NCBI GenBank assembly: GCA_965183855.1
Contig: CBCYMI010000010.1
Coordinates: 62,001 to 126,000, forward strand
Direction of reading: 5' to 3'
Length of the DNA stretch: 64,000 nucleotides
Source of the DNA: CBCYMI01 sp965183855
Lineage (GTDB): Bacteria > Pseudomonadota > Alphaproteobacteria > Caulobacterales > Maricaulaceae
Made by a program: the position numbers and the translations under genes. The notes below the pieces were generated by a model, which saw only the letters and a program-made list of their open reading frames with translations, was not told the origin of the DNA and searched no databases. Within the stretch, counting starts at the first letter, position 1. Every line of letters starts with the position of its first letter. Positions 39,359 through 49,760 of the stretch are shown piece after piece.

Positions 39359-42300
39359 AACAAGATTCACATAGAAAATAATCATGATATTCAATCAGTG
39401 TAAAATACCCACAATTTTGACAAGGGTCTCCCGAATAGGTTCGTTTATCTTGTAATTCATCATTATTTGAGAGATGTGGGGTTTGATCTGTCAAAGTGGT
39501 TTTATTTTTCTTTTTAGCCGCAAGATCAATAACATTATTGGTATAATAGCCTCGTGCATAGCCCTTTGAGATTAATTTTTCTGTTGGTATAGCTATTTGT
39601 TGTTCAGAAGTTTGTTGAGGTGTTGTGTGCTCTGCTTCATTTAATCCATCTGTATTATCATAATCTGGAATGTTTTGTGCAAGGTCTATTCTTCCTAAAT
39701 AGGAAACTGCCAATTCTTTAAAAATATAATCCAAAATTGAAGTTGCAGAAGTAATAGAATCATTTCCTGTTACATCTCCTGCTGGAGCAAATCTTGTTAG
39801 CAGGAATGCATCAACAAATTCCTCAAGAGGAACGCCATATTGAAGACCGATTGAAATTGCAATTGCAAAATTATTCATTAAACTTCTAAAAGAAGCACCT
39901 TCCTTGTGCATATCGATAAAGATTTCACCAATTTTACCATTATCAAATTCGCCAGTATGCAAATATACTTTATGACCGCCAACAACTGCTTTTTGAATAT
40001 AGCCTTTTCTTCGATCTGGTAGTTTTTGCCTATTTGGGTGAATCATAATATATTGATTGGGTTCCTGGTTTGTGTTGGGTGTTTCTAAAGAATTGATTGG
40101 GCTTAAGCTTTGTTCTTCTTCTATTTTTACATGCTTAATCAAATGATCCAGCCTGGAATGACCAAGATTTGAAATCTCTTTTTCTATTCTAAAATTCTGA
40201 ATGCCTTTTTGATATAATAAATGCATGATTTGATAGATTTCTTCCATGCCTGTTTCATGAGGCATTGTCAGGGTCATTGCTGTTAATGGAACAGATAAAA
40301 AGGGCTGAATGGCAGTATGCATTTTGATTTGTGCTGTTTGTAAATCCTTAGCAGGATTAAGTTTTGAATGTGCAAATAAACGCTGGTGAAACTCAAAACA
40401 AGGCTGTTTATTTCCAAAAATAATAGATTCAGCCTTTTCTATTTCTTCTGCTGAAAAACCAATCTCAACCAGAAAATCAAACCCTGTTTTATGCTGTTCT
40501 ATCTTAAAGGTCTGATAGAGTTCATTTCCGATAACCCAGGGATTAAAGACAGAATCAAAATTTTCGGCAGAATGAAGCTCTTGATTAATGCGGTTTAAAG
40601 CATGCTGGGTAAATCCTTTATTTAACAAAGCATGTTCAGTTAAGCTGGAAATATTATTCAGGCTTCTTTGACCAAAACAAAGCTGTTTTAGAGCGATAAT
40701 TTCCTGTTTTGACAGATCTGATTGCTGAAGTGCCAGCTCAATAGGAGGAATAAAGGTTTTGGTTTTTAAATCCTGTTCAGAACTAGGTTCAGAATTTTGG
40801 CTTTCATCAAAGCAGGGCATTGTAAATAGATTTTTATACTGGATTGGATCTGCAGATGTTGAACTGGTTTCTAAAAGACGCTGTGTCCAATCTGAAAAAT
40901 TTAGTAACGAAAAATGAGAATTCAGAGGCATAAAATGATGTTTTTGCTTTTTTCCCCTGATTTCTTGATGAAGGCGTTGAATTTCATGTAATAATTCTGT
41001 CTCTATTGTTCGAAGATGAGGATTGTTTGTTTCAGATTTTGGGGGTTTCTCAAGAAATTCATCAAACGCTTTCATAAAGGAGTTAAAGGCAGTTTCATGT
41101 TTTGAGGTTTGGTGTGTTTGTTTTTCAGAGATTTCCATAGAAGTATGACAAGCTTTGGACGTTAATGCCAGAGTTAATAATTTTGCATGCTTGCGCGCTA
41201 TTTCTGTCCGATAGTCAAGCGTGTTTTGGATTAAGAACGCATCAAGATTTGTATAGCCAATATAAATGGGTTTTTGGGTTAGATGCTGGGCTTTAATTTG
41301 TTTTTCATTATACAGAATATTCAAAAAAATCGTTAGGATTTTGATGACATGTAAATAGCCTTTGAAATCAAAATCATTGGCTTCATCCAGAAATTTAAGA
41401 AGGTCTATATTGGCATGAAAAAAAGTTTCAGGAGAAAAAGTTTGTTTATCCGTTAATTTAATCTGATCCGAGAATTCAAAACAAATAGGGGGGTGTTCAA
41501 AATGCCAGATGGAATTTACAATCTGTTTTTTTAAATTTTGGGTCTTTAAGGATGAATTAATGGCTTCGGTTTCCATGAAATCGCGATCAAATACAATCTG
41601 AATTTGATCGCTCTCTTGTGTTTGATCTCTACTGGCATCCATAAAACAGGAATGATCCGATAGGCTGGTATCTCCTTGTTTTGCACGTTCAATTATGCTT
41701 TCAATAAGTTGCGTTGAAATTCCAGATTGATAGGCTGAAGTGATCGCTTGTTTAAGCTTTGTATTATTCTTAGGGTCAAAACGGTTTTCTTCATTTTCCT
41801 TAAACCTGTCACAGGCGTTTAAAATATTTCCAGCATGTTTTTCTATCAGGGATTTTCCAATACTTAACGCAGCCATATTTATACTTTGGGCTGTTTTTTG
41901 AGCAAGAATATGACCAGATTTAGAATCCTGAACAGAAAGACGGGTGATGGATGGATCCTGATAATACCGATCAGGTAATTCAACATGATATGCCCATGAA
42001 AGACCTGTATAGGTCGAGATTAATTTTGAAGGAATTGCGAGTCTGTGTGCTAGAATATATCGTAATTCATCACAAAAAATCTTTGCATGTTGTTTTGTTT
42101 TAAAATAATGGTTTTCAATTCCACTATGCGTCGCACCTCCTGCAATGCGATCACAAATAGATAAAATGTCAGTTTCATGAAGATAGCCAGTTTGGTTTTC
42201 TGTCTTTTGATTTGATTTTTTCTTGTCTTGATTGGCATTCTTATTGGGAGACGTTTCTAGATGAAATTGCTTGGAAAACAAGGTGTGTTGCAATTCTGAC

Positions 42301-42590
42301 AGCCAGTCGGATGCGGTTTTGTCTTTTGCGTGTTTTTGACAGACCTTCCCATGAAAGGCAATTTTCATAAAAGCTGTTTTTGCAGATAATCCCCAGGATG
42401 AATGATGATGCCAGATTTGATCTTTAGCTAAGGGGTTTGCAGAGGGTTTAATCAGAGAGTCTGACTTTTGATTTGATTTTGAAACGCTGTGTTCCAAAAC
42501 GGAATGATTTTCTGATTTTAAATGGGTTTTTTTAGAAAAATCATGATAAGGAGAGCGATTATTTTGAGTATAATATCGTTTTAACTGCAT
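39321..42590 (-). CDS. NrdJ-like (B12-dependent ribonucleotide reductase family) protein without catalytic motifs, TSCPD domain
   Basis: 1089 residues, undamaged frame. The C-terminus is unmistakably that of adenosylcobalamin-dependent reductase: [80 protein letters not shown] (TSCPD domain) and a zinc ribbon CQNCG/CESC. Earlier segments still align in order: [60 protein letters not shown] and [20 protein letters not shown]. But the substrate-site N-x-C-x-E and other catalytic Cys regions are absent, replaced by unrelated, Gln/Ser/His-rich sequence. So it is likely a pseudoenzyme or regulatory paralogue. No partner gene adjoins it. Confidence 0.75.
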   Translation of the reverse strand: MQLKRYYTQNNRSPYHDFSKKTHLKSENHSVLEHSVSKSNQKSDSLIKPSANPLAKDQIWHHHSSWGLSAKTAFMKIAFHGKVCQKHAKDKTASDWLSELQHTLFSKQFHLETSPNKNANQDKKKSNQKTENQTGYLHETDILSICDRIAGGATHSGIENHYFKTKQHAKIFCDELRYILAHRLAIPSKLISTYTGLSWAYHVELPDRYYQDPSITRLSVQDSKSGHILAQKTAQSINMAALSIGKSLIEKHAGNILNACDRFKENEENRFDPKNNTKLKQAITSAYQSGISTQLIESIIERAKQGDTSLSDHSCFMDASRDQTQESDQIQIVFDRDFMETEAINSSLKTQNLKKQIVNSIWHFEHPPICFEFSDQIKLTDKQTFSPETFFHANIDLLKFLDEANDFDFKGYLHVIKILTIFLNILYNEKQIKAQHLTQKPIYIGYTNLDAFLIQNTLDYRTEIARKHAKLLTLALTSKACHTSMEISEKQTHQTSKHETAFNSFMKAFDEFLEKPPKSETNNPHLRTIETELLHEIQRLHQEIRGKKQKHHFMPLNSHFSLLNFSDWTQRLLETSSTSADPIQYKNLFTMPCFDESQNSEPSSEQDLKTKTFIPPIELALQQSDLSKQEIIALKQLCFGQRSLNNISSLTEHALLNKGFTQHALNRINQELHSAENFDSVFNPWVIGNELYQTFKIEQHKTGFDFLVEIGFSAEEIEKAESIIFGNKQPCFEFHQRLFAHSKLNPAKDLQTAQIKMHTAIQPFLSVPLTAMTLTMPHETGMEEIYQIMHLLYQKGIQNFRIEKEISNLGHSRLDHLIKHVKIEEEQSLSPINSLETPNTNQEPNQYIMIHPNRQKLPDRRKGYIQKAVVGGHKVYLHTGEFDNGKIGEIFIDMHKEGASFRSLMNNFAIAISIGLQYGVPLEEFVDAFLLTRFAPAGDVTGNDSITSATSILDYIFKELAVSYLGRIDLAQNIPDYDNTDGLNEAEHTTPQQTSEQQIAIPTEKLISKGYARGYYTNNVIDLAAKKKNKTTLTDQTPHLSNNDELQDKRTYSGDPCQNCGYFTLIEYHDYFLCESCSWKEHKLSSSEE

Positions 42591-42591
42591 A

Positions 42592-42619
42592 ATGTCTCTT
42601 TCTATATGTCTCTTTCTAT
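42592..42619. repeat. Exact 14-bp tandem duplication
   Basis: ATGTCTCTTTCTAT occurs twice back to back directly before the NrdJ-like start codon, so in its leader. The remaining bases up to 42951 hold nothing recognisable. Confidence 0.75.
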
Positions 42620-42951
42620 TTCGGTAAGGCTGGTTTTGATATTCTGACCAGGTTTAACATTTTAAATATGGTGTTTTCCTTTACATCTGGTACATAAACT
42701 CTATCATCTGATTCTTAATGTTTGATCAATAGCCTGTAATCGGTTAGAAATCATCCTAGTATAATTGAGTCGATTCATTTTTCAAATAAAAATAGATTTC
42801 GAATCTTATCTTTCATGCTATATTCAAAACAGGAATACCAGCTAAATGGAAAATATAGCAAGCTTGTCAAATAAAAAAGGATTGGCTGACTTTAAAAAAA
42901 ACAATTAGGGTTAAATAAAAGAAAAGATCAAATTTAAAAAGGATTATTCAT

Positions 42952-43368
42952 GTGCTTTTATATATAAAAAGACTTTTTCAATGGTGGAATGGTGCCACAA
43001 TAGGAACATTTTTTGATGTTTTAAGACGTGCAGAATTTATCGGCAAAGATGAATACGGAAATCGATATTATCAGGAACGTAAAAAAAGTCTGGAAGGTAG
43101 AAAACGCCGATTTGTTCTCTATAATGGGTATGCAGAAGCATCAACTATTCCAGCAAAATGGCATGGATGGTTGCATTATACCTTTGATCAACCTCCAACC
43201 AAACAGAAACTAGTTACAAAAAAATGGGAAAAAGAGCATAGACCAAATTTAACAGGAACCCGTTTTGCTTATAGTCCACAAGGATCATTAAACAAACAGG
43301 CAAACCGTAAGAAAATTTCCTCTGATTATGAAGCATGGAACCCAGACGAGAAAAATCAAAAGGATTAG
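42952..43368 (+). CDS. NDUFA12-type accessory subunit of NADH:ubiquinone oxidoreductase
   Basis: Complex I accessory subunit shared by alphaproteobacteria and mitochondria. Typical segments: WWNGATIGTFFDVLRRAEFI, GKDEYGNRYYQERKKS, KRRFVLYNGYAEASTIPAKW and HGWLHYTFDQPP, then the tail HRPNLTGTRFAYSPQGSL. The start is GTG at 42952 after AAAAGGA. 138 residues. It opens the conserved NDUFA12-mlaD-DUF2155-aat neighbourhood. Intact. Confidence 0.92.
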   Translation: MLLYIKRLFQWWNGATIGTFFDVLRRAEFIGKDEYGNRYYQERKKSLEGRKRRFVLYNGYAEASTIPAKWHGWLHYTFDQPPTKQKLVTKKWEKEHRPNLTGTRFAYSPQGSLNKQANRKKISSDYEAWNPDEKNQKD

Positions 43369-43565
43369 AAAAGATTGGGTAGGTATATATTTTTAAAGCT
43401 GGAAGAGGTCGGAAAAGACCAAATAGGCATTTTTAAATCAAACAAGCTTGATGATCAGAAATCCTGATCTGGTTAAACATTAAGGATTAAGAAAATTAAA
43501 AAATAGATCTTTAATTCTCCAGAATAGAAGATATTAAAAAACAAGCAATAAAAGTGAGCCATAAA

Positions 43566-44027
43566 ATGAAAAAACAGTTAACAGAAACCATTATTGGATT
43601 AATCGTTGTTTTAATTGCAGTTTTTTTTGCAGGCTATGCGTTTTTAACCGTTGGAATGAATAAAAACACATCAGGATATTATCTTTATGCAAAATTCAAT
43701 AAAATATCTGGGATTGTTAATGGAACAGATATTCGTATTGCAGGGATTAAAATAGGCTCTGTAAATGAGATCAGGCTTGATCCTGAAACCTATATGGCTG
43801 AAGTGAAATTCCAATTATCCAAATCAATTCAAATTCCAGTTGATTCAAGTATGAAGGTTGTAACAGATGGTCTTTTAGGACAAGCTCATCTTGCAATTGA
43901 ACCAGGGGGAGAAGTGGATATGCTTAAACCAGGTGAAGAAATATCTTATACACAAGGTTCTGTTGATGTTTTTGAATTGATTGGTAAAACAGTGTTTAAT
44001 CGCGCAGGAAAAAAAACAACAGAATAG
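43566..44027 (+). CDS. mlaD: Phospholipid transporter subunit MlaD (MCE domain)
   Basis: Inner-membrane anchored periplasmic subunit of the MlaFEDB transporter. Residues 6-26 form the membrane anchor (TETIIGLIVVLIAVFFAGYA); the single MCE domain has FNKISGIVNGTDIRIAGIKI, GSVNEIRLDPETYMAEVKFQ and VVTDGLLGQAHLAIEPGGEV. ATG 43566 is chosen; an upstream GTG at 43554 is in frame. About 153 residues, normal for single-domain MlaD. mlaE-mlaF lie 8 kb away and mlaA-mlaC 36 kb away. Intact. Confidence 0.93.
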   Translation: MKKQLTETIIGLIVVLIAVFFAGYAFLTVGMNKNTSGYYLYAKFNKISGIVNGTDIRIAGIKIGSVNEIRLDPETYMAEVKFQLSKSIQIPVDSSMKVVTDGLLGQAHLAIEPGGEVDMLKPGEEISYTQGSVDVFELIGKTVFNRAGKKTTE

Positions 44028-44087
44028 GAACCTGGTACTGATTTTATGATTATCGTAAACGATTTGTTAGATATAATCAGGAATTTT

Positions 44088-44975
44088 ATGATATTGGTAT
44101 TTAAATCTTGTTTGATGACCAGGATATATTTCATATTGGGTTTGATGGTGATCAATCCAGAAATATTATTTTCAGCTCTGTTACAAACCAAAGAGTCTAT
44201 TTTACTTGAAAAACCGATACAGAAATCTCATCCCTTTATTTCTTCAAAACAGACAAACCCTCCTATTATAGAGGATAAAACACGTGTTCAAACCTTGCCA
44301 CAGCCCAGTCAGGAATCTAATCTTAAAACATCAGATCAGGATTTAAATCCTGATCCAGATGATGATATCTGGTCCTTATTTAATCAAAAAACAGAGAATA
44401 TAAAAACGAATTATGCTCTGTTTAGAGGATTTAATAAAATTGATGCGAGACCTCATGACTTTATTCTTGAACAAGATCGGCAATATCAATTTGGTCCTTT
44501 ATTCATTGTACTTAAACATTGTGAAAAAACACCTCCCGAGGAAATTCCAGAAAATTATGCCTTTATTGAAGTTTATCAAAAACGAACAGATCTTTTAAAG
44601 AAAAATTTTTCAAAACCTAAAACCATTGAAGAGAAGATTGAAGAGAAGATTGAAGGAAAAACAGAGGAAAAAGAGGCACAAAAAATAATGCGGTCTAATA
44701 ACACAAAATTATCTGATGAAATAAACGCGTCTATAAAAGAGAATTCTGTAGAATTATCGGATAGACAAGAGTTAAAAAAACAAACCAGTATTGCTCAGAC
44801 TAATCTTGAAAAAGATAAAATATTATTTTCGGGCTGGATGTTTGCCTCCAATCCAGCATTGAGTTCAATTGAACATCCCGTTTATGATTTCTGGCTAATT
44901 GGATGCAAAACGTCTTTGGAAGTAAAAGAAGGCTCTCAAAATAAAGAAAAAAGCACGGATATGATCATGCCATAA
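44088..44975 (+). CDS. DUF2155 family protein with charged insertion
   Basis: Exported protein of unknown function that in alphaproteobacteria follows mlaD. The N-terminus has a signal-like segment (MTRIYFILGLMVINPEILFS). ATG 44088 has AGGA at the right distance; 44046 and 44115 are in-frame alternatives. The DUF2155 core is split: FNKIDARPHDFILEQDRQYQ and FGPLFIVLKHCEKTPPEE, then about 85 residues rich in Lys and Glu including three EEKIE-type repeats, then FSGWMFASNPALSSIEHPVY and DFWLIGCK. Homologues usually have a much shorter link there. Intact, probably periplasmic. Confidence 0.85.
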   Translation: MILVFKSCLMTRIYFILGLMVINPEILFSALLQTKESILLEKPIQKSHPFISSKQTNPPIIEDKTRVQTLPQPSQESNLKTSDQDLNPDPDDDIWSLFNQKTENIKTNYALFRGFNKIDARPHDFILEQDRQYQFGPLFIVLKHCEKTPPEEIPENYAFIEVYQKRTDLLKKNFSKPKTIEEKIEEKIEGKTEEKEAQKIMRSNNTKLSDEINASIKENSVELSDRQELKKQTSIAQTNLEKDKILFSGWMFASNPALSSIEHPVYDFWLIGCKTSLEVKEGSQNKEKSTDMIMP

Positions 44976-45019
44976 TGTCTGGATTGAAACAAGGAATAAA
45001 TGAGATAAGCCGAGCGGTT

Positions 45020-45691
45020 TTATTGATCTCTTGTTTTTTTAATCGGGTGTTGGGAGAGAAAGCATAAAACGGTTTCAGGCGAGGGAAATTTTTTCTGATA
45101 CAAAGGCAATATAGTTTGTTGTAAGGCTGGTTTGAGCTTTTCCAAATAGTGAGTTTGTGAAATCACACATGCACCGAATTGTTTTAAATGATTTGTTATA
45201 AATTGCGTATCTAGAAATAAAACGCCAGATTTAAGCAAGGAATAAACCAGATAAACCAGAGCAATTTTGCTGGCATTTTCTTTAAAACTAATCATGCTTT
45301 CACCAAAAAAAACACGATTAAGATGAATGCCAAATAATCCACCAACAAATTCATCTCCTTGCCAGCATTCAACACTATGGGCAAGGTTTTTCTGATAAAG
45401 CGCAAGATAAAAATCGATTAGCGTTTGATTAATCCAACTTTCTGTTCTGGCTTTGTTAGGGGTCGCGCAGCTTAACAGGGTTTGTTTAAAATCCTGGTTA
45501 ATATGGACAGAATAAGGCTGTTTTCGAATTGTTTTTTTTAGAGATTTTGGGATGTTGAAATTTTCAAAAAAAATAACGCCTCTTTCCTTTGGCTCAACAC
45601 AGTAAATTTCTGGATCCTGGTGTGTTTCTGCCATAGGAAAACATCCTTGACGATATAGGTTTAATAAATCGTGTATGTATTTTTCCTTCAT
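45020..45691 (-). CDS. aat: Leucyl/phenylalanyl-tRNA-protein transferase
   Basis: Attaches Leu or Phe to N-terminal Arg/Lys of proteins, feeding them to ClpS/ClpAP. 223 residues with LYRQGCFPMAET, then ARTESWINQTLIDFYLALYQ, the core GGLFGIHLNRVFFGESMISF followed by NASKIALVYLV, and LDTQFITNHLKQFGACVIS. All match Aat. It converges with the DUF2155 gene (44 bases between) and lies before accC in the usual local order. Intact. Confidence 0.94.
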   Translation of the reverse strand: MKEKYIHDLLNLYRQGCFPMAETHQDPEIYCVEPKERGVIFFENFNIPKSLKKTIRKQPYSVHINQDFKQTLLSCATPNKARTESWINQTLIDFYLALYQKNLAHSVECWQGDEFVGGLFGIHLNRVFFGESMISFKENASKIALVYLVYSLLKSGVLFLDTQFITNHLKQFGACVISQTHYLEKLKPALQQTILPLYQKKFPSPETVLCFLSQHPIKKTRDQ

Positions 45692-45769
45692 AAGCCTGCT
45701 TTATGGAAACCCTTTTTCCATAAGAATATTCTATTGGTCTGGGTTTAATAATGATCTAACTCATCTTAT

Positions 45770-47133
45770 TCAATAAAGAGATTCTTCCAGAGAAATTTCT
45801 TTTAGCCAGTTTTCGAGCCAGTGAATATGATATTTCCCTTGATGAAATGCCTTTGTTTTTAACAATGCCTGAAATAATGGAATGGTAGTATCAATCCCAT
45901 TAATAACAATTTCGTCAAGCACACGTTTTAAAATCATTAAAGCTTGAGTTCTGGTTTTTCCATGAACAATTAATTTTCCAATCAGACTATCATAATAAGG
46001 CGGGATTTGATACCCATTATAGGCAGCTGAATCCATTCTCACGCCCAATCCTCCAGGAGCATGAAAATCAAGGAATAGTTCCAGGAGATGGTATGAAATT
46101 CCAGGGATTTTCTGCATTAATTCTACATTCAATTGCATGTCCATTAAACTGGACATTATTTTGTGAAAAGCTTAATTTTTCTCCAGCCGCAATTTTGATT
46201 TGTTCAACAACGAGGTCAATACCTGTAATCATTTCCGTAACAGGGTGTTCAACTTGGAGGCGCGTATTCATTTCGATAAAGTAAAATTCGCCATTGTCAT
46301 AAAGAAATTCAATGGTTCCAACTCCCTGATAGCCTATTTTTTTTATTGCATCACAGACGGTTTTACCTATTTTCTCACGCTGTTTTGAAGTTAGAATCAT
46401 AGAAGGTGCTTCTTCTAGCAGTTTTTGATGTCTTCTTTGTAAAGAGCAATCTCTTTCACCTAAATGTGCGACATTGCCATATTGATCTGCAATTACCTGG
46501 ATTTCAATATGGCGAGGCTGTCCGAGATAGCGCTCGAGATAAACTGAATCATCTCCAAAAGCTGCTTTTGCTTCTGTTTGTGCTGTTGTAAACGCTTCTT
46601 TTAGATTCTCTTTTGTATGGGCAAGCTTCATTCCTTTTCCGCCTCCGCCAGAAGAGGCTTTAACCAAGAGTGGAAATCCGATTTGTTCCGAGATTTGTTC
46701 TGCTTCCTGCCAGGTTTTAACGGCACCTTTGGATCCTGGAACGGTTGGTACTTTTGCTTCAATCATGGCTTTTTTTGCTGCGATTTTATCCCCCATTAAT
46801 TCAATATGACGTTGCCGTTGGACCGATAAAGCAGATTTGATGCTCTGTTAGAATTTCTGCAAATCGTGCATTTTCAGCTAAAAAACCATATCCTGGATGA
46901 ACTGCTTCTGCTCCTGTAATTTCACAGGCTGAAATAATTGCTGGAATGTTTAGATAGCTTTTATTTGCAGGAGAAGGACCAATACAGACACTTTCATCTG
47001 CTAGTCTGACATGCATGGCATTCGCATCTGCTTGTGAATGAATAGCAATAGTTGCAATGCCCATTTCCTTACAGGCTCTATGAATTCTTAAGGCGATCTC
47101 ACCACGATTGGCAATTAGAATTTTATTAAACAT
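45770..47133 (-). pseudogene. accC: Acetyl-CoA carboxylase biotin carboxylase subunit, two frame breaks
   Basis: AccC carboxylates the biotin on AccB in fatty-acid synthesis. The N-terminal frame has [20 protein letters not shown] and [19 protein letters not shown]. After a break near 46800 comes [20 protein letters not shown], the glycine-rich ATP loop [34 protein letters not shown], and [20 protein letters not shown]. After a second break near 46090 comes APGGLGVRMDSAAYNGYQIP and YYDSLIGKLIVHGKTRTQAL. Each break is one surplus base. Reconstructed length, about 450 residues, is normal and all catalytic motifs survive. accB lies directly upstream on the same strand. Confidence 0.88.
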
Positions 47134-47240
47134 GTTTCCTACTCATTATGATTGTTTTGGATATATCTGAATTTTAATTCTGATCCAGGTTTAGCCTTTG
47201 GAACAAGAATCAATTTTATGAATAAAATACAGAATTCAGA

Positions 47241-47711
47241 TTATTCAATAAGAATAAGTGCTTCTCCAAATTCAACAGGTTGCGCATCTTCAACCAGAAT
47301 TTTTTTTAATACTTCCTGTCTTGTCGGCATAAACGGGATTAAAGGTTTTCATAGCTTCAATCAGTAATAAAGTATCTCCTTTTTTAACTTTATCGCCTGT
47401 TTGAACAAATGGAGATGAGTTTGGGTCAGGTCTTAGATAAACTGTTCCAACCATGGGAGATTTAAACGCTCATTTCATGTTCCAGCTCTGTTTTTTCTTT
47501 GGCTGTTTGTTCAGGCTGAGCACTTGCCTTTGGGGCAGAGGAGCTTGTTATCTGATAATTTTCGGGAATTGCTGAATGAGCTTGACGGGCAACACGAAGC
47601 CGTAATCCTTCATGTTCCAATTCAATTTCCGTCAGATCTGTTTCATGAAGGATTTTTGATAATTCACGTAGAATATTTAGATCAAAAGGGGGGCGACTTG
47701 GGGGTTGTCAT
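47241..47711 (-). pseudogene. accB: Biotin carboxyl carrier protein, frame-broken
   Basis: AccB carries the biotin for AccC. From ATG 47711 (MTTPKSPPF) one surplus base in a C run shifts to FDLNILRELSKILHETDLTE, then EIELEHEGLRLRVARQAHSA and a Pro/Ala linker. After further shifts near 47470 and 47325 the lipoyl-like domain reads SPMVGTVYLRPDPNSSPFV, KVKKGDTLLLIEAMKTFNP, with the biotinyl Lys in EAMKT, and a tail ending FGEALILIE before the TAA at 47241. About 156 residues, at least three indels in 0.47 kb. Just upstream of accC, as is usual. Confidence 0.85.
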
Positions 47712-47831
47712 AAATTTTTTCTCACCAAAATAAAAATAAACAAAGATTGTCTAGCAGGAATTTCCTGATCTATTTATGCCTGGGCTGTTTAATTAACCAT
47801 AATGCGGCATCAAGAGCCAGTAAATAGCTTT

Positions 47832-48299
47832 TTATACAAACCCGCTAATAATTCCATCTGCCAATAAAGAAATCCATGATTTCTGACGAAAGGATTCACG
47901 TGCCATTGGCGATGAGAGATGAATCTCTATGATGGCAATTCCTTTTAACATTTTTACAGCATCATACAAGGCTAAAGATGTATGACCATAGGCAGCGGGA
48001 TTGATAATTAAGGCGATGCCATCTTGATAGATTGTGTGTATTTTCTCAATTAAGGCTGTTTCAGAATTGCTCTGAAAGAAATCAATTTCATATTGATGGT
48101 CACATTGATGCTTGTGTTTAAGATCATTCAGACAGGCTGTTTTAATTTCTTCAAGGCTTGCCTGACCATAAATTTCGGGCTCTCTTTTTCCAAGCATATT
48201 TAAATTAGGACCATTTAGATATAAATTTTTTTTTTCACAATTTGCATCCAATATTATATATTCTATTTTTAATATGCTTTCTAAAAGGATAGAAAGCAT
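47832..48299 (-). CDS. aroQ: 3-dehydroquinate dehydratase, type II
   Basis: Shikimate pathway enzyme. The conserved protein begins LYLNGPNLNMLGKREPEIYG, then FFQSNSETALIEKIHTIYQD, ALIINPAAYGHTSLALYDAV and IIEIHLSSPMARESFRQKS. The open frame's first 25 or so residues (MLSILLESILK...) do not belong to the family. A better start, ATG near 48251 (MQIVKKK), leads into the conserved frame only if the run of ten A is miscounted by one. Upstream of accB, as in related genomes. Confidence 0.88.
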   Translation of the reverse strand: MLSILLESILKIEYIILDANCEKKNLYLNGPNLNMLGKREPEIYGQASLEEIKTACLNDLKHKHQCDHQYEIDFFQSNSETALIEKIHTIYQDGIALIINPAAYGHTSLALYDAVKMLKGIAIIEIHLSSPMARESFRQKSWISLLADGIISGFV

Positions 48300-48301
48300 A
48301 T
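48272..48301. repeat. 11-bp palindrome between aroQ and thiS
   Basis: ATATGCTTTCT and its exact complement flank an 8-base loop. It covers the apparent far-upstream start codon of aroQ and lies in the divergent space before thiS, so it may be an operator or leader hairpin. No TPP riboswitch core was recognised before thiS. Confidence 0.5.
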
Positions 48302-48387
48302 ACTATATTCAGACTGATGAAAATAGCATATTATACTTTTATCTTTGCTATTCATATAGTATATAACCCAAAAAAGGTAGCCCTGTT

Positions 48388-48592
48388 ATGCGATTCATTT
48401 TTTTAAATGGTAAGAAAATTGATTATCCAGAAGATTTATCTATCTCTGAGTTATTAATTATGCGTGATCTGGATGAAACAATAATTGCCGTTGAGCGCAA
48501 TCTTGAAGTCATCCCAAAATCCCTTTATTCCTCATTAAGGATTATGCCAGGGGATAAAAATTGAACTTGTCCAGTTTATCGGTGGAGGATAA
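48388..48592 (+). pseudogene. thiS: Sulfur carrier protein ThiS, one frame break
   Basis: ThiS delivers sulfur as C-terminal thiocarboxylate for thiazole synthesis. The frame reads MRFIFLNGKKIDYPEDLSIS and AVERNLEVIPKSLY to PGDK, where one surplus A in an A5 run near 48557 brings an early stop; without it the protein continues IELVQFIGGG, restoring the essential C-terminal Gly-Gly. 67 residues when repaired. thiG follows after 8 bases. Confidence 0.82.
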
Positions 48593-48600
48593 ATTTTATT

Positions 48601-49408
<808 letters not shown>

Positions 49409-49760
49409 AATTTTGGTTGTGTGTTGCCTATATTAAGTAAAATCGGATTAATCCTTGTATAGATTAACGTATAGATTAACCTGTTGCGTTTTTGTATTAG
49501 GAGAACAACATCCAGATTAATTATTTTTGCAAACAAGCATGTTTGATCTTGGGATTATACACCTGGTTTCAAGATTGTTTAATCTGGAATAAATTAAAAG
49601 AATCATTTATAGTAAAGATAATAAATTATAAAATGAAAGATTAGAAAAAACCTCAAAAATTCTATTTGCGAAAAGTCTGTTTTATAAATTGCTGGCTTTA
49701 GAGTTAGGCTCGATTTTTTTAAGCCAATCTTGAAAAAGAAAAGAATAATTGCAAAACCTC
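49409..49760. other. Intergenic stretch, nothing recognised
   Basis: 352 bases between converging thiG and the repeat-protein gene. Two near-copies of ATAGATTAAC lie near 49460. No gene supported. Confidence 0.45.

Noticed and set aside
48300..48387. TPP riboswitch before thiS-thiG
   Set aside because: The short leader lacks the conserved CUGAGA-type core and is only about 90 bases; only a palindrome and AT-rich sequence are seen.
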